A stretch of 64,000 nucleotides of DNA from Haliotis asinina. Its lineage: Eukaryota > Mollusca > Gastropoda > Lepetellida > Haliotidae. Positions 46,839 through 58,800 of this stretch are shown piece after piece; the first letter of the stretch is position 1, and each line of letters begins with the position of its first letter. Under the pieces are notes generated by a model. It did not search any database, was not told the DNA's origin, and worked only from the letters and a program-made list of their open reading frames with translations. Where the stretch lies: NCBI RefSeq assembly GCF_037392515.1, contig NC_090288.1:11538969-11602968 (forward strand). Direction: 5' to 3'. The position numbers were made by a program, and so were the translations under genes.

Positions 46839-49800
46839 CTGAAACAAAAACATCACTCTATGTACTGGCGTGTTTAAAATTCAGATGAACTCCAGCCAAC
46901 AGTACTACTGGTATGTCGTTTTAAGTTGTGGACTGCTAGATAGGAAAGTGTTATTAAATACAGAGTCCATTACTAGTAATCTTAATCCATTCCAGACAGA
47001 TGGACAAACAATTATAAACTGAAGTAGAAGTAGAGATGGGGAGAATTGCTGTCCTCAATAGAAGAGAGACATAGGGAAATCCTGTTCTCAATAGATGAGA
47101 GACACAGGGAAATCCCTGTTCTCAATAGATGAAAGACACAGGGAAATCCATGTTCCCAACAGATGAGAGGAGAGAGAGACAGGGAAATTCCTGTTCTCAA
47201 TAGTAGAGAGGCAAAGGGAAATCCCTGTTCTCAACAGTAGAGAGACAGGGAAATCCCATCCTCAATAGAAGAGTGACACAGGGAAAACCCTGTTTTCATT
47301 AACAAACACAGGTCAGTGAATGGTGTAAACAACAGCACACAGGTCGATACCATATCCTCACCTCTCGGCAATGCGTTTCACAACATGATCATTCTCTTTG
47401 GCAAACATAATCAGCTCCCTGCAACAATAAACACACAATAAACTCTGTGAGTCAGTTGTTAACATTTGCTTGCATGATGGACATATGTTTTCCTCTGAGC
47501 AAAATTTGTTCATAAATTACTCCAGTTTGGGTGGAAGGGGTAGGGGAAGATAGGTGGGTTAGGTGAGTGGAGTAGAGGATGGATGCGTGGTGCAGTGGTG
47601 GGTTTGGTTGCGGATGGGTGGTTTGGGTAGAATGTAGGTGGGGAGAAGTTGGATAGAGGGTGGATGTGTGATGTAGTTGTGGGTTTGGTTGCGGATGGGT
47701 GGTTTGGGTAGAATGTAGGTGGGGTGAAGTTGGATAGAGGGTGAATGTGTGGTGTAGTGGTGGGTTTGGTAGTGGATGGGTGGTTTGGGTAGAGTGTAGG
47801 TGGGGAGAAGTTGGATAGAGGGTGGATGCGTGGTGTATTGGTGGGTTTGGTTGCGGATGGGTGGTTTGGGTAGAATGTAGGTGGGGAGAAGTTGGATAGA
47901 GGGTGGATGTGTGGTGTAGTGGTGGGTTTGGTTGCGGATGGGTGGTTTGGGTAGAATGTAGGTGGGGAGAAGTTGGATAGAGGGTGGATGCGTGGTGTAG
48001 TGGTGGGTTTGGTAGCGGATGGATGGTTTGGGTAGAGTGTAGGTGGGAGGAAGTTCACACACAAGGGGCCGACCACTGAATATTTAGAAGTAGTGTCGAT
48101 CAATGCAAATGGGATATGATGACAAACGTTAACGATATGAGCTAATCTCATCCCCTGATTCCTTGGTTAAACTTGGGTTAACTGTCACGCATCCATCAAA
48201 ATCAATGAGCATCACCAATATGGTGAGTGAGTGAGTTGAGCTTTAGGCCACTTTTAGCAATATTCCAGCAATATCATAGCAAGGGACACTGGAAATGAAG
48301 TAACCAGCAGGCTACCTCAGTGTCTGTTAACAGATTGGTCAACAGGGTAAGTTTACTGATGCAGTGAGAGTGGCAGCAACATACTTGACATTGTCTAGGG
48401 TCTGACTGACTGGGATGTAGTGGACCCATGGCTTCATGGCAGAGTAGAAGAATTCCTGCCAGGCCTCGCCGACATGGAACACCAATGAATTACACAGGAA
48501 CAGGTGCTTGAAACGGAAACTGGCAGCAACACCTCGGAAATTGAAGAGATATCTGGAATAGCAGGATGAATATCCTAGATAAATAGGATAAACAAACGTT
48601 ACATAATAGTCGGATGACTATTCTAGATTAATAAGATGAACATTCCTGAACAGCGGGATGAATATCCTACCATAGTAGAATGTCTGTCATAGAAATGCAG
48701 AGCGATTACAGAATTCACCCACAGAGCAACACACAGGCGGACAGACAGACAGGCAGACAGACACACTGATAGGCAGACAGAAACACAGCCACACAGCCAC
48801 ACAGATTGCCTCCTCAATAAATTAGACAAAGATGAACAAATATTTATACACAGAGAAATGTAACCTTATGTAGGCATATGAAGTGACATAAACAATAACA
48901 CTCAACTGTATCAAAGCTGGAGACATCTAGGTAATTATGTAGAGGTTTGACGTTTAACAAAATTGCAAGAGAAGGAATATACAGGATGCTTAAGATACAT
49001 CTAACACAACAAACATAGCTTGACTTTATGTATATAATACTTCTGAATGAATGAACAATACAACAAGCTACTTACTTATATTTACAGTGATCCTCCAGCT
49101 TTATCTCTGCAGCTGGTGGACGGTGTAGTGTATCCTAAAAAGAACTATATATTTAGAAACAAACAACATGACATTTACGAAAAGTATGTTTTCCATCAAA
49201 CACACCATTTTTGGTGTCCTTTGACGCGGTGGAGTAGCCTAGTGGTTGAAGTGTTCGCTTGTCAAGCTAAAGACCTGAGTTTGATTCCCTGTATGGGTAC
49301 AAAATGTGAAGTCCATTTCTGGCGGTGGTCTGTAAATAATCAAGACTGGACCAGACAAAGCAGTGATTGGCAGCATGAACATCGAATCTTTGCAATTGGG
49401 CCACCTTGGACACAGTAGTAAATTGACTTCAAGATGACCAGCCTTTGTTTTATCTCCATTTGCCAATCATCTGGCAAGGCAACAATGAGTATCCATTATG
49501 CTGCCAGAAAAAACACACTACTATTTTATCTGTGACAAAGAGGAGGCGCTGATTCTAAAGTAACCTAGTCACTAATAGTCTAGTCTGCCAGTGTGACTAA
49601 ACTGGACATTACATGCCTTACCGCATCTGACTTCCATGCTTGGTTCTTAGTGTATTCTGCGTCGACCAGGTCTGGTTCTTTCCTTGAGAGTAGCACCAGG
49701 GGGTCCCGCTCGTTACTTGTCCTTGATCCACGGAAAAAAGCAATATTGTGCTTCTTGTCCCAGGGCCATTTATCAGCCTCTCTGTAAAAAAGTGATTACA

Positions 49801-52800
49801 ATCTCATCTATGTGAAAATGTAAATGATGACGACGACAACGACGATAATGAAAAGAGAACAACCCACATTTAAGACGCAATTTCAATATGGCTATAAAGT
49901 GTGCTCCAGGGAAAACAATTATTACATAGGCCAGTGAACCAGTCCACTCAATTAAATTCTCGGCTCCCTGGGAAGAATCCCTCTAAGATATGAGTAAAAT
50001 CACTGAAATACTCACAAATTTGAAAGCAGTAGGTAACGAAAAATCAAATACACACCAGACATTCATAACACCCACTCCAAAATATACAGTGGTTACAGTA
50101 CCCACATTAACTAAACCATATCTGGGGCTCTGGTGGGCCTTTGGTTTACCAAGTCCTACCTTGGAATTATCTCCCTTTGTTGGTCCCAGCGCCCCAGTCC
50201 AGTGGGGTATATTGGCCAGACAGCGGGACCTCCCTCCCAGAACGTCCATGCAGGATACATGATGTCCCAGTTCTCAGAACGCTGCAAAAATTACAAGAAC
50301 ATGTTAAAGGGGAGGTAAGTACGGTTGAAGGGGAGGTAATAGCTTAAAGGTCACATGCAACGTAAAACACAACTTTGCAGATTCTGATACCTTTCGGTGT
50401 GCATTTACCGAAACAAATCATAAAAAATGCCAATTCAACCTGTAAAGTTGAAAAAAACCCGCGATGAACGCATGCGCAGTGAATAGGTTCGCGGAGCTTG
50501 AAACAGTATGCATACCCAGCGTCTGAGGTTGTGAGCAGTAGTCTAGTCTTGGTTGTGTACACAAACAAGTAAATAATCTACTTGTTACGTAAAACAACTT
50601 GTTGATTGTGGTAAGCAGTCTCTGTCACAGAGAAAGCTCAGTGTCTGGTTTATTCACACCTATATGTCTGTCTGCCTGTCTGCTAAAGACAACATGCAAT
50701 ACACAGCTTCAATCATTGACCATGTGCAATTTGAACTTAACACCTATCAGACTATACGACATAAAGAAAATAAGTTGATTTATGACTCGTGCACCCGAGT
50801 CCCGTGTCTGCCACATTATGTAATTAGGCACGTGTGATACACATGACATGTTTTTATGTCTGTGGGTTGCAAACAAACTACATTCATTGTTTTCGGATGA
50901 CTGGATCTGACGGAAACTTGTGCAAACTCTTGTCAGATTCAAGTCCTGTTTTGTACTTGGACAAATGACAGATTCCAGCCACGCAGTAGTTTACCATCTC
51001 TACTGACATGGTTTTTTTATTGGATCGAGCGCAAATTCAGAGAACATGTATTTTCTAAACCCAACATCTCTATATACATTCTTCATGGATAACAACTTCT
51101 TTTGGTGTATATGATTTTGCTTGACAACAGTATATGAATCCATACTGAAACGACGCATCAAGTACACAAAAAGAAGTTGTTGACTGGCTATACTTCTAAA
51201 ATGCCCATCAAACAGATCATCTTTCTGTACACACAATGAACCCTCAGCATGTCAGCAAATGGAATAGCCAATCGGAAGCCGTCGTTCCACTTGAGTGCAT
51301 ATCCACCCGCTATGACTAGGTTCGGTCTCCCGAGGGCTTCGTTTCGTGGGAAGTAAGCCCAAGAACAAAATTTTGCACTTTTGAATCACGATTGTACGCT
51401 TATAATTTTGTTTATTCTTTTTTTTTAAGCAGCAATGTATATCATATGTCATGAATAAGTGATAAATGTGTTTTAATTATGTTTGATTTTTTGGTTGCAT
51501 GTGACCTTTAACACTTTGGTAAGTATACAATCCATTTGTGCGACTTGGACCAGGAATGTTGTCAGAATTTACTGGGTGAATGAGTAAATAATTTGGGGCT
51601 TTCTCCTACCTAACATTATCCAATACACAAAGAAGATCTAAATCCTGGATTCTTTCTGATAGTAATCCATGTATGACAGACCTATACCTATGCTGGTGGT
51701 TCCACAACACTAAGTTAGAATCACATGCTCCCTGAGTGGGCACTGTATGTAAACAACTGAAAAGACAAAGACCTGTGTCAGCTGTCATTGCATGAAATAG
51801 TGTAAGATGTGTTTGCCTTTTAAGAGCACATGCATCCAGTAGTTAAAACTGACCACAATTTAAAGTATTTAGTGTTGTCTTTTTCATCACCATGACTTAT
51901 GCGTATGTGTGTAAAGATATTTTCAAGTAGGTGACATTTGGTGCGAAACTGGGTTTGATGCGTTCCAGTTCTTGTGCTTGGAAAATGAGCTAGACTAGTT
52001 GACAAGAAATTGTATTATTGTAGTTTAAAGGCCTGACTGTATGCATGTGTACATGGAATAGCTGTTGACAGCCTGGATGATTTTCAAAAAAATATAAAGT
52101 TACTCCAGAGGTCTATGGAAAAAACACAGGTGTTGTATAACCTGTAGGGTTGTGAAGAAGGGCTTAGAAAGGTATCCCTGCAAGCTTTTCCTATAACATA
52201 AAATTTCAAGGTTGGTCAGCAACACTCCCGGGTTCAACCAAGGTGGTAAAAGATCTCCAATGTCACTGAAATGGAGTGGAATTATGTTTGTATTTGATAG
52301 CAAATCCTACGAAACAAGACAAAATTGTGTCCGGGGACATGGATGCCCCCGCTGCTGTAGGAAGCTTTCCCTCACATTGAGTGTGCTCTGGTGATTAATT
52401 TCTACTAAACAAGTTCAATAAACATCTATGCAGCTGTCAGATGCACACCTTTGAGCCCCGATGAAACACATGTATAAGCTTAATTGATTCTGTTGAGCAG
52501 TTTTTGTAGAGAAGTGGATAGATTTAATCCCCTATTTCACAATCATCAGGGAGAAATTCAACAAAATTTATCTAAGTTCAAATGTCTCTAAAAAAACCCA
52601 ACAAAACCTGTAAAATACAAAAACAAAATATGAGATGCACACCTTTAGAGTCTTTGAACTTTTAAGAAGTGGATAAAGTATGTGCTGTATGGGACGAACA
52701 GGATGAATAGAACCAAATTCAACAAATTTCAAATGTCTGTAGAAGTGACAAAATTAAGATGGATGAACAAGGTATGAGATGCACACCCTTAGAGTCCCAG

Positions 52801-55800
52801 TGAAACACATGTAGAAGCTCAATCAATACTGCTGAGCAGCTTTTGTGGAGAAGTGGATAGACTTCATCCCCTATAACACTATATTCAAAGAGAAATTCAA
52901 CAAAATTTATGTACCGGTAAGTCAAACAGCATTAAGACTGGAACAATAAATAAAATACAAAATCAAAATATGAGATGCACACCTTTAGAGTCCCTATAAA
53001 GCACATGTGTAATCTAAATGAATTCCATACAGTAGTTTTTGAGAAAAGGATGACATACACCTCCACTATAACACTATATTCGGGGAGAAATTCAACAAAA
53101 TTTATGTAAGTTCATACGGCATTAAAACTGAAAAAATAAATACCAAATCTAAATGAATTCCATACAGTAGTTTTTGAGAAATGGATGACATACACCTCCA
53201 ATATAACACTATATTCGGAGAGAAATTCAACAAAATTTATGTAAGTTCATACGGCATTAAAACTGAAAAAATAAATACCAAATCTAAATGAATTCCATAC
53301 AGTAGTTTTAGAGAAATGGATGACATACACCTCCAATATAACACTATATTCGGAGAGAAATTCAACAAAATTTATGTAAGTTCATACGGCATTAAAACTG
53401 AAAAAATAAATACCAAATCTAAATGAATTCCATACAGTAGTTTTTGAGAAATGGATGACATACACCTCCAATATAACACTATATTCGGAGAGAAATTCAA
53501 CAAAATTTATGTAAGTTCATACGGCATTAAAACTGAAAAAATAAATACCAAATCTAAATGAATTCCATACAGTAGTTTTTGAGAAATGGATGACATACAC
53601 CTCCACTATAACACTATATTCGGGGAGAAATTCAACAAAATTTATGTAAGTTCATACGGCATTAAAACTGAAAAAATAAATACCAAATCTAAATGAATTC
53701 CATACAGTAGTTTTTGAGAAATGGATGACATACACCTCCAATATAACACTATATTCGGAGAGAAATTCAACAAAATTTATGTAAGTTCACACGGCATTAA
53801 AACTGAAAAAATAAATACCAAATCTAAATGAATTCCATACAGTAGTTTTTGAGAAATGGATGACATACACCTCCAATATAACACTATATTCGGAGAGAAA
53901 TTCAACAAAATTTATGTAAGTTCATACGGCATTAAAACTGAAAAAATAAATACCAAATCTAAATGAATTCCATACAGTAGTTTTTGAGAAATGGATGACA
54001 TACACCTCCAATATAACACTATATTCGGGGAGAAATTCAACAAAATTTATGTAAGTTCATACGGCATTAAAACTGAAAAAATAAATACCAAATCTAAATG
54101 AATTCCATACAGTAGTTTTTGAGAAATGGATGACATACACCTCCAATATAACACTATATTCGGAGAGAAATTCAACAAAATTTATGTAAGTTCATACGGC
54201 ATTAAAACTGAAAAAATAAATACCAAATCTAAATGAATTCCATACAGTAGTTTTTGAGAAATGGATGACATACACCTCCACTATAACACTATATTCGGGG
54301 AGAAATTCAACAAAATTTATGTAAGTTCATACGGCATTAAAACTGAAAAAATAAATACCAAATCTAAATGAATTCCATACAGTAGTTTTTGAGAAATGGA
54401 TGACATACACCTCCAATATAACACTATATTCGGGGAGAAATTCAACAAAATTTATGTAAGTTCACACGGCATTAAAATTGAAAAAATAAATACCAAATCT
54501 AAATGAATTCCATACAGTAGTTTTTGAGAAATGGATGACATACACCTCCAATATAACACTATATTCGGAGAGAAATTCAACAAAATTTATGTAAGTTCAT
54601 ACGGCATTAAAACTGAAAAAATAAATACCAAATCTAAATGAATTCCATACAGTAGTTTTTGAGAAATGGATGACATACACCTCCAATATAACACTATATT
54701 CGGAGAGAAATTCAACAAAATTTATGTAAGTTCACACGGCATTAAAATTGAAAAAATAAATACCAAATCTAAATGAATTCCATACAGTAGTTTTTGAGAA
54801 ATGGATGACATACACCTCCAATATAACACTATATTCGGGGAGAAATTCAACAAAATTTATGTAAGTTCACACGGCATTAAAATTGAAAAAATAAATACCA
54901 AATCTAAATGAATTCCATACAGTAGTTTTTGAGAAATGGATGACATACACCTCCAATATAACACTATATTCGGGGAGAAATTCAACAAAATTTATGTAAG
55001 TTCACACGGCATTAAAATTGAAAAAATAAATACCAAATCTAAATGAATTCCATACAGTAGTTTTTGAGAAATGGATGACATACACCTCCAATATAACACT
55101 ATATTCGGAGAGAAATTCAACAAAATTTATGTAAGTTCACACGGCATTAAAATTGAAAAAATAAATACCAAATCTAAATGAATTCCATACAGTAGTTTTT
55201 GAGAAATGGATGACATACACCTCCAATATAACACTATATTCGGGGAGAAATTCAACAAAATTTATGTAAGTTCACACGGCATTAAAATTGAAAAAATAAA
55301 TACCAAATCTAAATGAATTCCATACAGTAGTTTTTGAGAAATGGATGACATACACCTCCAATATAACACTATATTCGGGGAGAAATTCAACAAAATTTAT
55401 GTAAGTTCACACGGCATTAAAATTGAAAAAATAAATACCAAATCAGAATGTGAGATGTACACCTTTGGCCTCATGATAAAGCACATGTGTAATCTAAATG
55501 AATTCCACACAGTAGTTTTTGAGGAGAAGTGGATAACATACAGCCCCTCTTCGTCTCCTGTTACACTATCATCATAGGGAAATTCAGCAAAAGTTCAAAT
55601 GTCTTTAAACTTACAAAAAAAAAAAAAGATAATAAAACATGAAAACAAAATATGAGATGCATATCATTAGAGTCCCATGAAAGCCCATGTGTAAGTTCAT
55701 TGAATTCCACAACGTATTTTTTGTGGAGAAGTGGATAGAGTACAGTCCTGTTTTGTATGGACGGATGGATGGCACGATGTACATACATGGAGGACAGGGA

Positions 55801-58800
55801 GGGTTAACCTATATGGCAGGCAATAAAAATGCCTCTTGCATTAGTTTTATCGGTTCTTTCATCATTACAAGCAGTCCTAAGCTATATATGCAAGCAGGTT
55901 GTCTGAAAGACCTGTGTGAACATTGCCCATACAGTTCATAGCATGCTGTACATCCTGCTTGTGACAGTTGAACCATGATACCAACTGGGGATGATTAACA
56001 TGGTGGTTAAACCATTTGTTTGTCAGGATGAAGATCTGGGTTCAACTCCCACATGGATACAATGTGTGTAGCCCATTTGTGGTGTCCCACCCCTGATTAT
56101 GTTGGAATATTAAAGGTCACATGCAACTAAAAAATTAAACATAATTAAAACACATTTATCACTTATTCATGACATATAATATACATTGCTGCTTGTAAAA
56201 AAACAAATAAACAAAATTATAAGCGTACACTCGCGATTCAAAAGTGCAATATTTTGTACTTGGGCTTACTTCCCCCGAAACGAAGCCCTCGGGAGACCGA
56301 ACCCAGTCATAGCGGGTGGATAAGCACTCAAGTGTAACGACAGCTTCCGATTGGCTGTTCCATTTGCTGACATGCTGAGGGTTCATTGTGTGTACAGAAA
56401 GACGATCTGTTTGATGGGCATTTTAGAAGTATAGCCAGTCACAAGAAAGTAAGATTCTTTGTGGATAACGACTTCTTTTTGTGTACTTGATGCGTCGTTT
56501 CAGTATGGATTCATATTCTGTTGTCAAGCGAAATCATATACACCAAAAGAAGTCGATATCCATGAAGAATGTATAAAGAGATGTTGGGTTTAGAAAATAC
56601 GTGTTCTCTGAATTTGCGCTCGATCCAATAAAAAATCATGTCAGTAGAGATGGTAAACTACTGCGTGGCTGGAATCTGTCATTTGTCCAAGTACAAAACA
56701 GGACTGGAATCTGGAATTTGCACAAGTTTCCGTCAGATCCAGTCATCCGAATAAAATGAATGTACTTTGTTTGCAACCCACAGACATAAAAACATGTCAT
56801 GAGTATCACATGTGCCTAATTACATAATGTGGCAGACACGGGACTCGGGTGCAGGAGTCATAAATCAACGTATTTTCTTTATGTCGTATAGTCTGATAGG
56901 TGTTAAGTTCAAATTGCACATGGTCAATGATTGAAGCTGTGTATTGCATGTTGTCTTTAGCAGACAGGCAGACAGACATATAGGTGTGAATAAACGAGAC
57001 ACTGAGTTTTCTCTGTGACAGAGACTGCTTACCACAATCAACAAGTTGTTTTACGTAACAAGTAGATTATTTACTTGTTTGTGTACACAACCAAGACTAG
57101 ACTACTGCTCACGACCTCAGACGCTGGGCATGCATACTGTTTCAAGCTCCGCGAACCTATTCACTGCGCATGCGTTATGGACGCAGCGCAGCACAGCTGT
57201 TGAAACCAGTTTTCCCCCCAGCGCTGGGGGGAATTTAGTGAAACGTTTGAACTCCGATTTCGCGGGCTTTTTTTCATCACGTTTTTTTCAACTTTACAGG
57301 TTGAATTGACATTTTTTAAGATTTGTTTCGGTAAGTGCACACCGAAAGGTATCAGAATCTGCAAAGTTGTGTTTCATGTTTACCTTTAACAAACCCTTCA
57401 TAAAACTAAAGTGCTCGCTCACTCACTGACTCACTCACTGACTCACTCCCCAACTCAGTGTTTGGAGGTGACAGTGCTGACTCACCACTTTGCTAAAGGA
57501 GAAGATGGGTTTGGGGGAGCTGTAAGCAGGTGACTGTGGCCAGTCACGGGTGTTGACGATCAGCTCCATGTCCGGCAGCTTCTTGATTATCTCCAGGATG
57601 AAGTGCTCCACACCACTGCATCTGTGTGGAACCAACCAAGGTACCGTTAACATGTAACGCGGGTAACAAAGGTAACATATACAGCATAGATAACACAAAT
57701 CCCACAGGTAACACATATACTGGCAGGTGGGCAGCATATATGATAACACAGGAAACATTATATAACAGAGATAACAAAATTTACACACATGCAACACTCA
57801 ACTGAGCTAAAAAAGGCCCCCATCTCAACTATACCTGTTCTCTTCCAAGCTGGTTGCTGTCTAACCAGAACAATAACTGTTCTGACTCACCTGAGCTACT
57901 CACCTGAGCTACAAATCGCTGTCTCTCCAGAACAACTGTACTGACTCACCCGAGGTGCAAGATTGCTGTCTAACCAAAACTATAACTGTCCTGACTCACC
58001 TGAGCTACAAATCGCTGTCTCTTCAGAACAACTGAACTGACTCACCCGAGGTGCAAGATTGCTGTCTCATCAGAACAATAACTGTCCAGACTCACCTGAG
58101 CTACTCACCTGAGCTACAAATCGCTGTCTCTCCAGAACAACTGAACTGACTCAAACGAGGTGCAAGATTGCTGTCTAACCAGAACTATAGCTTTCCTGAC
58201 TCACCTGAGCTACAAATCGCTGTCTCTCCAGAACAACTGAACTGACTCACCCGAGGTGCAAGATTGCTGTCTCTCCAGAACTATAACTGTCCTGACTCAC
58301 CTGAGCTACTCACCTGAGCTACAAATCGCTGTCTCTCCAGAACAACTGAACTGACTCACCCGAGGTGCAAGATTGCTGTCTAACCAGAACTATAACTGTC
58401 CAGACTCACCTGAGCTACTCACCTGAGCTACAAGTCACTGCCTCTCAAGAACAACTGAACTGACTCACTCGAGGTGCAAGATCTCTGTCTCACGAGGACT
58501 ATAACTGTCGTGACGCACCTGAGCTACAAATCGCTGCCTCTCCAGAACAACTGAACTGACTCACCCGAGGTGCAAGATCTCGGTCTCACCAGGACTACAA
58601 CTGTCCTGACTCACCTGAGCTACAAATCGCTGTCTCTCCAGAACAACTGAACTGACTCACCCGAGGTGCAAGATCTCTGTCTCACCAGGACCACAACTGT
58701 GCCGACTCATCAAAGCTAAAAGATCTCTGGCCCACTAAAACAACAATTGCCCTGACTCACCTAGACTAATGCTTAGTCTCTGAACATATACATGTATTAA

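Noticed and set aside
47510..48151. A 213-codon (and an overlapping 167-codon) Pro/His/Thr-rich open frame on the minus strand
   Set aside because: It is produced by the 81-bp minisatellite, whose unit is a multiple of three, and lies wholly inside a POGLUT1 intron. There is no start context and no non-repeat part that looks coding.
50709..51236. Transposase remnants inside the TTAA-flanked element
   Set aside because: Short frames (up to 78 codons) look faintly protein-like, but they are not shared intact by the second copy and I could not match them to a transposase.
52973..55440. CRISPR-like array, suggested by 17 regular repeats
   Set aside because: The 135-bp units are contiguous, with no unique spacers, and the setting is a eukaryotic intron. 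It is a satellite.
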